Under the pieces are notes generated by a model. That model saw nothing but the letters and a program-made list of their open reading frames with translations. It was not told the DNA's origin and made no database searches. Both the position numbers and the translations under genes were made by a program. DNA of 15,451 nt. Source: JBGPJM01 sp041485385. GTDB lineage: Bacteria > Planctomycetota > Phycisphaerae > Phycisphaerales > UBA1924. Below are positions 6,784 through 14,560 of the stretch, in pieces. The first letter of the stretch is position 1. Each line of letters opens with the position of its first letter. The stretch lies in the NCBI GenBank assembly GCA_041485385.1, contig JBGPJM010000112.1, positions 1-15,451 of the forward strand, in the 5' to 3' direction.

Positions 6784-9741
6784 TCACGGCACCCGGATCG
6801 ACTTGTTGAGCCGGTCGGAGGCCTCGGCGTCGGAGAGGCTGATGCGGATGCGTTTGCCCGCCAGCCGGGCGGCCGCGTCCTTGAAGACCAGCCGCTTCAA
6901 CACCGTCTGGCCGGGCCCCAGCTCGCTGACAGGAATCTGGCGGCTGGGCGTGTCGGGGGCGGCGGCGTCGAGCTGGAGGAGGCGCGGGACGGTGCCGCGG
7001 TTGGTGATTGCGACGGTGACGACGACGTCGGGCCCGCCGGCGCCGGGCGAGAGCTGACACTCGGGGACCATATCGAGGTCCTTGAGGCCCAGCTCGAGGC
7101 GCGCGGTGAGGCGGAGAGGCGGGTAGGGGTGATCGGCGGCGAGACGGATGAGGACGGTGAGCGGCTTGAGACCGGCCTCTTCGGCGGGGGGGAAGATCAG
7201 CGTGAACGGGATTTCCTTGGACTGGCCGGGCTCGATGAAGAAGGGGATGTTGCCGGCCGGGGTGATCGTCCAGCCGGCGCGTGCTGCCGCGGCCACGGTG
7301 TCGCTCCCTGCGCCGGCGGGCGCGCCGCGCGCGGGCTGATTCGGCGCGGCGGGGGGCAGAATCTGGAGCTTGCCGTCGATGGCGACGGGCCAGGGGTTGA
7401 AGAGGACGACGGAGTGCTCGTGCGGCGCGGCGACGGTGGGAGCGAAATCGGGCTCGAGCGCGAACGAGGCGACGAACCGGGCGAGGTAGGGGTCGGCGCC
7501 CTCGATGAAGAGCGGCGTCTCGCCGATGGTGATGGAGTGGGTGCCAGCGGCGTCGTTGTTGCGTGGCGCCGGGGTGGCGTTGCCGAACATGTCCACGAGG
7601 GTAATAGTGCCGGCGCCGAGGTAGGCGTTGATGACCGCGTCGGCAGGGGAGGCGGATTCGTTCCAGGCGACCAGCGCGCCGGGGGCGTCATGCCCCTGCG
7701 CCGAGGGCGAAAGGGGCGCGAGGATGAAACATCGCACGCCGGGGACGATGGGGAGCTCGCCGAGGATCCGGCGCCCGGCGAGGTGGTCGACGAGCGTCCG
7801 CCAGACGGCGAGTTCCGGGAGGGGCATGAGCTGCGGGCGACGGTCACCGACCCATTCCCACGGTCGATCGACGGCGAACCGCGCGGGTGCGGAGCCGGGG
7901 GCGGCGGCGGCCGCGGAATTCCAGAGCTCGACGGTACGCCTCGCGAGGTCGATGACGGACGCTCGCCGGCTGAAGTCCGATGAACGGTCCAGCTCGGGGA
8001 TGAACGTGAGGTCGGCGCCGGCGGTCCGCCACTGAGCCTCCAAGGCCGACACGGCGCCGGGCGGGAACGAGGCGGGGATGGTCAGCACCAGCGCCGGGGA
8101 GAACGGCCCGGGGTGCGGCGCGCTGGGTGCTTCGTCCGGCGACGGCGCGCCGGAGCGGGCGGCCGCCGGGGCGGATGCGGCGGGCGAGCCGGGGAGCTGG
8201 CGGTCGGCGCGCCACGGGACCTGCACGGCGGGGCCGGGGACGAGCGCGGCGAGCAGGTCTCGCACGCGGGTGACGGCCGCGGGGAGCGAGGGGTGCCAGA
8301 AGGCCTGGTCGTCGCCGACGCGCCCCACCTGCCACCGGGTGATGCGCTGGCCGTAACGGTCGAGGACCGGCAGGAGGTAGTCAAACCACTCCTTGGAATC
8401 GACCTGGGCGAGGGCCAGCGAGTCGCATTCGTCGACGCGCAGCTCGCGGGAGATCTCGGCGGGGAGAGAGGGGATGGCCAGCGTGACGGATTGCTGGAGG
8501 CGGAGGAGCTCGTCGAGGATGGGGCCGCGAACCCGGAGGGATTCGGCCAGCGAGCCGCGGCTGACGTGCTGGTCCCAGACGGGGAGCGTGATGAACCCGG
8601 TGTGGGCATGCCGGACAACCGCGGGGATGGAGGAAAACTCGGCGGGGTCGGCGGTGTCGGCGGAGATGCCGAAGCGGACGCGCTCCGGCGCGGCGCCGGT
8701 CGCGCCGGGCCCCAGCGCCCCGGCGCTGCCGGACGGCACGTAGATGAAGAAGGTATCGGCGTGCCCCACCCGCTCAGCGCGTAAGAGCACGTCGAGCGAG
8801 GCGTGGTACCAACCGAAGGCGGAGAGGGCGGGAGAGAAGTCGATCGGGCGCGGACCGGCGACGGAGAGGGTCGCCTGGTCGACGATGTCGCCGTCAAGAT
8901 CGCGGACGACAAGACGGGCGTCGAGCTTCTCACCGACGAGGTCTCGCACGATCATGCGGAGAACGGGCCTCTCGGGCTGGGCGACGATGTTGGAAGGGGA
9001 TGTGGTGGAGAGCTCGACGCGCGGGAGCTGGTAGATGCCGATGTCGTCGAACCACGCGGAGGCGCCGAGATCCTCGGCCCACACTGTGTACTTGCTCGTC
9101 CCGGCCTCCTCGGCGGCGGCGGCGAACTGGCGCGGCTGGAGCAGTTCCAGATCGATCTGGAGGAATGCGGCGTTCTCGAAGATGCCGGCCACATCGACAG
9201 AGATCCGCTCCCACGTGCCGCCGGTGGAAAGCGGTCTGGACGTGACCGAGGCGCCGGGGATGGGGTGCTGATCCTGGTTGAGCAATCGCGCGGTGAGGAA
9301 TGCCCGGCTGCTGGTGAGGCCGTCGGTGCGGACCGACGCCGTGACGGTGTAGTCGCCGAGGGGGAAGACCGGGAGGACGCCGGGGGCCAGCCGGAGAGCG
9401 GTGCTGCCGCCGCGTGCGGGGAGGTGGACGGAGGCCTTTCCGGAGGCGGCAACGGTGAAATCGAAGGCGGCCTCGTTGTAGGGAGGAAAGCCCGGATGCG
9501 GGTGCTGTGGGGCGTCCTGGGTGCGCTCCCAGAAGCGCGGGACAGGGTACGGGTTGTCGGGCTCCTCGAAGTCGAAGACGTGAACGACACGCTGAGCCGA
9601 ATCGGGACGGGTTGGTTGAGCGGAGATCGAGTCGACCGGCTGGCCAAGCCCAGTGTTCGGGTATCCGAACACACCTGCCAGCAGCGCGGCCATGCCCAAG
9701 CGAGGGCATAGACGGCTGGTGTGCAGAAGGAGCGGGACCAT
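6784..9741 (-). CDS. Large exported glycosidase-like protein of unknown function
   Basis: 985 residues. An export signal is plausible at 1-34 (Arg10/Arg14, then MAALLAGVFG, and a GLGQ end). Residues about 52-240 look like a jelly-roll carbohydrate-binding module ending in the typical SAWFDDIGIYQLPRVEL strand. A beta-sandwich follows (about 250-345). Residues about 353-670 resemble a TIM barrel, interrupted by an Ala/Pro-rich insert (515-545). Residues 688-750 (LVAWNES, ITLVDMFGNATP, ITIGETPLFIEG) match the small beta-domain that follows barrels of clan A glycoside hydrolases. Two further beta-sandwich regions follow (about 775-890 and 900-985). The barrel segment RWQVGRVGDDQAFWH (469-483) sits where such enzymes have W-E-x-x-N-E-P, so the acid/base Glu seems absent. 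Domain calls are by eye. It lies 103 bases after the anti-sigma gene and is probably co-regulated. The ATG lacks a clear Shine-Dalgarno; Met17 is an alternative start. Confidence 0.8.
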   Translation of the reverse strand: MVPLLLHTSRLCPRLGMAALLAGVFGYPNTGLGQPVDSISAQPTRPDSAQRVVHVFDFEEPDNPYPVPRFWERTQDAPQHPHPGFPPYNEAAFDFTVAASGKASVHLPARGGSTALRLAPGVLPVFPLGDYTVTASVRTDGLTSSRAFLTARLLNQDQHPIPGASVTSRPLSTGGTWERISVDVAGIFENAAFLQIDLELLQPRQFAAAAEEAGTSKYTVWAEDLGASAWFDDIGIYQLPRVELSTTSPSNIVAQPERPVLRMIVRDLVGEKLDARLVVRDLDGDIVDQATLSVAGPRPIDFSPALSAFGWYHASLDVLLRAERVGHADTFFIYVPSGSAGALGPGATGAAPERVRFGISADTADPAEFSSIPAVVRHAHTGFITLPVWDQHVSRGSLAESLRVRGPILDELLRLQQSVTLAIPSLPAEISRELRVDECDSLALAQVDSKEWFDYLLPVLDRYGQRITRWQVGRVGDDQAFWHPSLPAAVTRVRDLLAALVPGPAVQVPWRADRQLPGSPAASAPAAARSGAPSPDEAPSAPHPGPFSPALVLTIPASFPPGAVSALEAQWRTAGADLTFIPELDRSSDFSRRASVIDLARRTVELWNSAAAAAPGSAPARFAVDRPWEWVGDRRPQLMPLPELAVWRTLVDHLAGRRILGELPIVPGVRCFILAPLSPSAQGHDAPGALVAWNESASPADAVINAYLGAGTITLVDMFGNATPAPRNNDAAGTHSITIGETPLFIEGADPYLARFVASFALEPDFAPTVAAPHEHSVVLFNPWPVAIDGKLQILPPAAPNQPARGAPAGAGSDTVAAAARAGWTITPAGNIPFFIEPGQSKEIPFTLIFPPAEEAGLKPLTVLIRLAADHPYPPLRLTARLELGLKDLDMVPECQLSPGAGGPDVVVTVAITNRGTVPRLLQLDAAAPDTPSRQIPVSELGPGQTVLKRLVFKDAAARLAGKRIRISLSDAEASDRLNKSIRVP

Positions 9742-9844
9742 GTGGCCGTTATCGGCACGGCGGGGGGCGAGGCTCTATGGCGGCTGGTCGGAGCCTTCCA
9801 GGTCGGCACGGAGCGTACGTCCTGCGCGGGCCCGGACAGGCGAC

Positions 9845-10303
9845 CTACAGGCGAGAGACAATTTCGTCGGCGACCTCTCGCGAATGGATTGAGCCGACGG
9901 TGAGCGTCTCGGACGGCCGGGCCGGTACCGCGGGGGTGGCATTCGTGGTGGGCGGGGCGTCGAAAATTGCGTCTGGATCCCTGCTGCCGATGGCCAGGGT
10001 CGTCGCGCTTCTGGCCGCCGCCGCGGCAGGGCGCTGGGGGCTGAGCGCGGGCGCGAGATGAGCGGCAATCGGGCCGGTGCCTGGGGAGGCGGGTCGGAAG
10101 GACCGCTGAACGAGGACCACCAGCGCGAGGCTGGCCGCGACGGCGGTGGTGCCGGCTCCCACGACGAGCGCGGCCCATCGGAGGGTTCGCGCGCGCCGGC
10201 GGCGGGCGACGTGGGCGAGAAAGGCCGCGGGCGGGGGCGGCGCCTGGCTGGCGAGGCCGTCGAGTTCGAACCGGTCGAGTCGCTGATGGAGGTTATCTGG
10301 CAT
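9845..10303 (-). CDS. Putative membrane-anchored anti-sigma factor
   Basis: 152 residues. A short N-terminal cytoplasmic part (MPDNLHQRLDRFELDGLASQ, then a Pro-rich bit and basic HVARRRRARTLR) precedes one transmembrane helix at about 42-65. An Ala/Pro-rich, presumably periplasmic tail follows, ending in REVADEIVSRL. Position right after an ECF sigma gene and one-helix topology suggest an anti-sigma factor. However, the zinc-binding HxxxCxxC motif of common anti-sigma domains is absent, so this rests mainly on context. The ATG at 10303 is preferred because GCGAGG lies about six bases upstream and it gives an 11-base overlap with the sigma gene, implying coupled translation; an in-frame ATG at 10351 would overlap the sigma gene much more. 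It could instead be an unrelated small membrane protein. Confidence 0.72.
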   Translation of the reverse strand: MPDNLHQRLDRFELDGLASQAPPPPAAFLAHVARRRRARTLRWAALVVGAGTTAVAASLALVVLVQRSFRPASPGTGPIAAHLAPALSPQRPAAAAARSATTLAIGSRDPDAIFDAPPTTNATPAVPARPSETLTVGSIHSREVADEIVSRL

Positions 10304-10952
10304 GGGGTGCCTCGCTTGCGACGGTGTAAACGCCGTTGAGACCTGCTCCACCCGCGCCGGACTGGCGCGGATGATGCGTGCCTCCGGCCTGGGTCGCGGC
10401 GTCGGAAGACAGGTTGCGGCGGAGGAGGTCGAGTGCGGCGCGGTGGCGCGCCGCGGCGGTGTTGCGGTTGACGCTCAGAGCGATGGCGATCTGATCGAAG
10501 GTGAGGCCGCCGACGTGCTTGAGGACGACGATCTCGCGGAGCCGGCGCGGCAGAGAGTCGATGGCGGCGCGGAGCTCGGCATCGGGGGAGGCGGTGCTGG
10601 GCGTCTGCGCTGATGGGGAACCAGGGCCTCGGCGGTCCGCCGGCGGCCCCGATTCCAGATGGCTCCGGCGGCGTCGCACGGCGCGGAGGTGGTTGAGAGC
10701 CGCGTGCCGGGCAAGCTTCGTGAGCCACGCCGCGGGGTCGAGGACCTGGCCGATCTGCGCGGCGGGGAGCTGGAAAATGCGGCAGAAGACGGCCTGGACG
10801 ATGTCCTCGGCGTCGGCGGCGCAGGGGAGGATGGCGCGGAGGTACTGAAGGAGGCGAGGGGCGTGGAGGTTCCACAGCGCCCGCGCCGATTGCTCGTGCC
10901 CGCGATGCGTGTCGATCAGGAGTTGGCGGTCGTCACGGTCCATCGGGATCAT
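10293..10952 (-). CDS. ECF-type RNA polymerase sigma factor
   Basis: 219 residues. It directs RNA polymerase to a specific promoter set. Region 2 spans about 25-92 with the core-binding block DAEDIVQAVFCRIF (47-60) and a WLTKLARHAALNHLRAVRRR segment (76-95) for -10 recognition. After a Pro/Ser linker (100-123), region 4 spans about 127-180, with LPRRLREIVVLKHVGGLTFD and a helix-turn-helix around QIAIALSVNRNTAAARHRAA for -35 recognition. Residues 181-219 are a Gly/Ala-rich tail beyond region 4, longer than in minimal ECF factors. The ATG at 10952 gives an ATGA overlap with the upstream exported-protein gene; the second ATG at 10943 is possible. The next gene encodes the putative anti-sigma factor. 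No SnoaL or other fused sensor domain is visible. Confidence 0.93.
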   Translation of the reverse strand: MIPMDRDDRQLLIDTHRGHEQSARALWNLHAPRLLQYLRAILPCAADAEDIVQAVFCRIFQLPAAQIGQVLDPAAWLTKLARHAALNHLRAVRRRRSHLESGPPADRRGPGSPSAQTPSTASPDAELRAAIDSLPRRLREIVVLKHVGGLTFDQIAIALSVNRNTAAARHRAALDLLRRNLSSDAATQAGGTHHPRQSGAGGAGLNGVYTVASEAPHAR

Positions 10953-12013
10953 TTGGCCGGCTGGGAGCGCGGGTCGGCGGGGACGGTGCCCTTGAGCAGG
11001 CCGATGGTGGCGGCGATGCGCGCCTGGCCCTTGATGGTCGTCTTGAAGGCCCGGCCCACCGCGGGGACAACCAGCTTGGCGAGCTCGCCGTACTCGCCCT
11101 TCTCCAGGCGGTCGGTGATGACCTTGAGGCGGGCGGCGGCGTCGGGCTGGTCCCAGATGGCGGCGACGTCATAGTAGAACGGCGAGGCGTCCGCCACGGC
11201 CTTGCGGAGAGCGCTTTCGTCCATGCTCTTGACCGGGCTGTCGTTGTAGTGGTTGTCCGGCCCCTCGAACGTACCCATGGTCTTGATGAGGTCCGCCCCC
11301 GCCGTCGGGCCCTTGGCGGTGGTGCCGATCCACACGAGGAAGATGCGGCGTTCGGTGTCGATCGAGGCCTTCATCTGGAACGGGTCGGTGGCGTCGAACC
11401 GCGACAGTGCGAGAAGGATCTCGGCGCGACCGGCCTCGGTGAGCTTGCCGCTGGACGCGAGCACCTGGGTCTCGTCGGCCGCGGCGACAGCGACCGCGAC
11501 GCTCACCAGCGACGAGATCATCACCTGGTCGGTACGGGCATGGGCGGCGACGCGGAACATCGCTGCGACGCGCCCGGCGGCCTCGTCGGGCTTGCCGGCG
11601 ACGAGCAACCGCCGCGCATCGGACCCGAGGATACGGGCGGAGCTGCGGAGGAGGCCCAGATGCGGGAGAAGGGCGTTGATGCCTTCGTCGTAGGCCACTC
11701 CCCAATCGCACCCCTCGAGCTTCGAGGCGTTGATCAGGCCGTCGACGAACTCCTGTTGAGACACCAACGCCTTGGTCAGGGCCTCATCGGGAACCCAGGA
11801 GGCGTCGGAGATCTGGTATTGCGCCCCGGCCATCTCGCTGAGCTTCTTGCCCTCGTCGGTCTGGAAGCCTCTGGTCTGCCAGACTCGCCAGTAGTGGAGT
11901 GCAGCGTTGGGGGCCAGGTCGGGGTGTTCCTGGGCCAGGGCGGCGGCGGGACAAACCAGCGGCGCGGCTGGGGCGAGGAGGACAACGGCGAGGAGACAGG
12001 CGAGACGTTGCAT
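10949..12013 (-). CDS. Exported alpha-helical protein of unknown function
   Basis: 354 residues. A clear Sec signal peptide occupies 1-28 (MQRLACLLAVVLLAPAA then PAAALAQ), with likely cleavage after ALA or ALAQ. The mature part is predicted by eye to be mostly alpha-helical, rich in Ala, Asp and Leu, with conserved-looking blocks such as NAALHYWRVWQ, LLPHLGLLRSSARIL and TDQVMISSLVSVAVA. The last block is hydrophobic but probably a buried helix. No catalytic motif is recognised. It resembles exported hypothetical proteins that occur in many copies in planctomycetes, an impression rather than a search result. AGGAAG about eight bases before the ATG supports the start. Its stop overlaps the sigma-factor start (ATGA), so it is made together with the sigma factor and may be part of the same sensing system. 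Confidence 0.82.
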   Translation of the reverse strand: MQRLACLLAVVLLAPAAPLVCPAAALAQEHPDLAPNAALHYWRVWQTRGFQTDEGKKLSEMAGAQYQISDASWVPDEALTKALVSQQEFVDGLINASKLEGCDWGVAYDEGINALLPHLGLLRSSARILGSDARRLLVAGKPDEAAGRVAAMFRVAAHARTDQVMISSLVSVAVAVAAADETQVLASSGKLTEAGRAEILLALSRFDATDPFQMKASIDTERRIFLVWIGTTAKGPTAGADLIKTMGTFEGPDNHYNDSPVKSMDESALRKAVADASPFYYDVAAIWDQPDAAARLKVITDRLEKGEYGELAKLVVPAVGRAFKTTIKGQARIAATIGLLKGTVPADPRSQPAK

Positions 12014-12181
12014 CGGAGAGCTTCCTGGGGAAACGTGCGCGAGCCCGCCGGGGCCGGTTCCAAAAGCCTTCGGGCGGTGCCGGGATGCGGAGGTCGGCCC
12101 GGCATAGGCATGACACCAGCGGGGGGCGTTTGTGTGAGGGGGTTGGAGGTTTTCTTGTGGCGGCCGGATCGGCGGGGGGCG
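12014..12181. other. Intergenic region upstream of the ECF sigma unit
   Basis: 168 bases with no gene and no convincing terminator for the upstream ABC permease. It should hold the promoter of the sigma unit, unless that unit is read through from the exporter. A GGAACC hexamer (minus strand, 12062-12057) resembles ECF -35 boxes, but the nearest CGTT lies 21 bases on, too far for a normal spacer. Confidence 0.35.
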
Positions 12182-14560
12182 CTACGACGTCCGCCCGCTG
12201 ACGCGGGGGAAGAGCCTCGCGGCGAGCTTGATCGCGCTCAGGCCGCCGGCGATGTAGACGAGCGCGACGAACGCCGCGATGGACGTGAAGACATAGGACG
12301 AGACGTGGCCCGTGGGAAGGCTGTAGTCGCGCAGGTGGGCGGCGGTGGCGCCGCCCACGGCGGTAACGGCCATGAACACGGGGTTGATGCATAGCACGAG
12401 ATCACCGATGAGGTCGCTCGTGCCGCCGCCCCCGTTGAACAGTTCGCCGATGAGCCCCCCCAGCACCGGCACGCCGATCCAAAGTAGCACGGCCAGGCCG
12501 ATGTTGAGCGACGCGGCGGTGGCGCCCTTGCGGAACAGCAGGCTGAAGAGCAGCCCGGTGCCCGTGAGAAGGACGATCAGGCCGCCGAGAATCAGCACCA
12601 TGTGCACGGCCAGGATGGGCCGAACGCCGCCGACCATCACGCCGAGCACCAGGTGCGTCGCCAGGACGGCCGCGCCGAGCCACTGCCGCTTGATCGCCCC
12701 GACCGCCTTGCCGAGGAGGATATCCCACGGGGAGAGCGGCGTGGTGAGCAGGACCATCCAGGTGCTCCCCTCCTTCTCGCCGGCGATGGCGCCGGCAGTG
12801 GAGAGCGCGGCCTGGACGCTCATGAGCAGCGTCAGCACGACACAGACGACATAGTGGGCCTCCTCTCTCCAGGGCGGGAGCTCGTAGTACAGCCACGCCA
12901 GGGCAAGGACGACGACGGTGACGATGATGGAGAGATTCCGGCGTGAGCCCGCCGCCGGGGCGCGGAGCTCGCGCCACAGCACCGGTCGGTCGCCGACCTG
13001 GGTTTCTCGCTGCTCGTACACCTCCTGGACCTCCGGGCCGGTCTCGGGCTCGGGGACGGCGGCCGGCCGGTCGGCGGGCGGCAACTCGTCGGCCGGCGCC
13101 TGCGGGGTGAGCGCGGCGGCCTTCTTCTTCGAGCGACGGCGCGACCGGACCGGGCGCTTGATCTCGGTGGCGTCGGAGAGCATGACCCTGCGCAGGGCGC
13201 CGGCGGCGATAAGGCAGACCACGGCGGTGCCCACGAGGTTGACGCCGGTGTTGAATGTCCACATCCGCGAGAGGGGCAGGCCCGGCCCGTCGCCCAGCAG
13301 CTCGGCCGTGATGCCGCCCATGGCGATCGGCGCGCCGATGGGGATGAGCCACAACGGCGGCGGGCCGCGCATCTGCGAGATGACGATCGCGAAGACGACG
13401 ATCGGCGCGACGGTGAGGAAGACGAACGAGAGCACCGCCGAGGCCGTGGCGACCGTCGGCTTGGTGCACCAGATGGAGAAGAGCAGGCCGAGGGCGGCCA
13501 TGAGGAGCACGGCGGAGAGGGTCACGGCCTCGATGGCGACGATGGCCTCGGGCTCGAGCCCGCCGAAGAGACGGATGGCCAGGAGGAAGGGGGCCGAGAC
13601 CAGCGCGAGGATGAGGACCTGCGCCAGGCGGCTGGCGAAGTTGCCGAAGACGATCTGGGCGCTGGTCATGGGCGTGGTCATGAGCGCCGAGAGCGTCCGG
13701 GCGCGGCGCTCGTCACAGATGGCCGGGCCGGTGAGCGTGGGGGCGATGAGCAGCAGCAGGACGAACTGGAACCAGGCTATGGTGACGGCCAGCTGCGGGG
13801 CGATCTCCTGCAGGCGCTGCAGCCGGCGCGCGCCCCCCTGGTGCTCGATGCCTGAGATGGCGGTGAAGTAGACCAGCGTCACGAGCCCCAGCAGGCCCAG
13901 CGGGTAGAGGAATCGCGTGACGTAGGTGGACCGCTTGCGCCCAAGGACGCGCACCTCCTTGAAGAAGATCGGGCCGAAGAACATGTCCAGTGGGTTCATC
14001 AGGACGGCGCGCACCCACCCCCCCTGCCGGAACCGGCGCCACAGCGACCGGCGCGGGCCGGTGAAGCGGGGCGCGGGGCGCGGCACGTGGACCAGCGTGA
14101 TCAGCAGCAGCGCGACGGTCGCCACCCATGTGATGCCCGCCCCCAGCAGGACGCGCCACCCCGCGACCAGCGGCGCGAGCACCTCCGCCACGATCCCGGA
14201 CCTGTACGGCGCGCTCAGCCGCCCGCCGTACGCCATCGCCGAGAGGCCCTGCAGCGCGGCGGCGCCCAGGCCCAGCAGCAGCGGCCCCCACAGGAGCGTC
14301 GATCGCTTGCGTCCGACAAACAGCAGGACCACGCCGATCGCGAACAGGCCCGTGCCGAAGATCTGCATGCGGACCCACGCCCGCATGTTGTTTGGGGCGT
14401 CCCAGCCCAGCGCGGCCGTGTTGAGCATCGCCTCGATGTCCTGCAGGAACAGCTGCGACATTACCACGCCCAGCACGACGATGAGCGACCAGAACCGGCG
14501 AGCGCCGTTGCGGCGTTCTTCGACTGCGCCGGCCTGGGCCCTGGTCAACGGCGCGCTCAT
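12182..14560 (-). CDS. ABC-2 type transporter permease, tandem double-length
   Basis: 792 residues, roughly twice a typical ABC-2 permease, with about a dozen hydrophobic segments (for example 24-40, 66-83, 88-110, 137-158, 218-236, 258-280, 312-333, 340-363, 374-395, 436-455, 545-560, 570-590, 625-645, 650-675, 685-702, 755-775). Two related blocks stand out: DERRARTLSALMTTPMTSAQ with IVFGNF (283-308) and GEKEGSTWMVLLTTPLSPWD with ILLGKA (594-619), spaced about 311 residues apart. Each is preceded by a KEVR or RELR segment after a loop. This is the E(R/G)xxT...L.TTPxs...I..GK motif of gliding-motility or drug-type ABC-2 exporters. A hydrophilic linker (465-540) with a very basic stretch (RSRRRSKKK) and a Pro/Glu-rich part joins the halves. 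The ATG shares its A with the stop of the ATPase gene (TGATG). The open frame continues upstream into the ATPase region without similarity, so 14560 is the start. The substrate is unknown. Confidence 0.9.
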   Translation of the reverse strand: MSAPLTRAQAGAVEERRNGARRFWSLIVVLGVVMSQLFLQDIEAMLNTAALGWDAPNNMRAWVRMQIFGTGLFAIGVVLLFVGRKRSTLLWGPLLLGLGAAALQGLSAMAYGGRLSAPYRSGIVAEVLAPLVAGWRVLLGAGITWVATVALLLITLVHVPRPAPRFTGPRRSLWRRFRQGGWVRAVLMNPLDMFFGPIFFKEVRVLGRKRSTYVTRFLYPLGLLGLVTLVYFTAISGIEHQGGARRLQRLQEIAPQLAVTIAWFQFVLLLLIAPTLTGPAICDERRARTLSALMTTPMTSAQIVFGNFASRLAQVLILALVSAPFLLAIRLFGGLEPEAIVAIEAVTLSAVLLMAALGLLFSIWCTKPTVATASAVLSFVFLTVAPIVVFAIVISQMRGPPPLWLIPIGAPIAMGGITAELLGDGPGLPLSRMWTFNTGVNLVGTAVVCLIAAGALRRVMLSDATEIKRPVRSRRRSKKKAAALTPQAPADELPPADRPAAVPEPETGPEVQEVYEQRETQVGDRPVLWRELRAPAAGSRRNLSIIVTVVVLALAWLYYELPPWREEAHYVVCVVLTLLMSVQAALSTAGAIAGEKEGSTWMVLLTTPLSPWDILLGKAVGAIKRQWLGAAVLATHLVLGVMVGGVRPILAVHMVLILGGLIVLLTGTGLLFSLLFRKGATAASLNIGLAVLLWIGVPVLGGLIGELFNGGGGTSDLIGDLVLCINPVFMAVTAVGGATAAHLRDYSLPTGHVSSYVFTSIAAFVALVYIAGGLSAIKLAARLFPRVSGRTS

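Noticed and set aside
6739..7983. 414-codon plus-strand open frame rich in Gly, Asp and Glu
   Set aside because: It is an antisense shadow of the 985-residue exported protein, with no domain resemblance and typical reverse-strand composition.
12032..12062. GGAACC...CGTT as an ECF-type autoregulatory promoter for the sigma unit
   Set aside because: The spacer is 21 bases, against the 16-17 typical between such boxes, so it is not called as a promoter.
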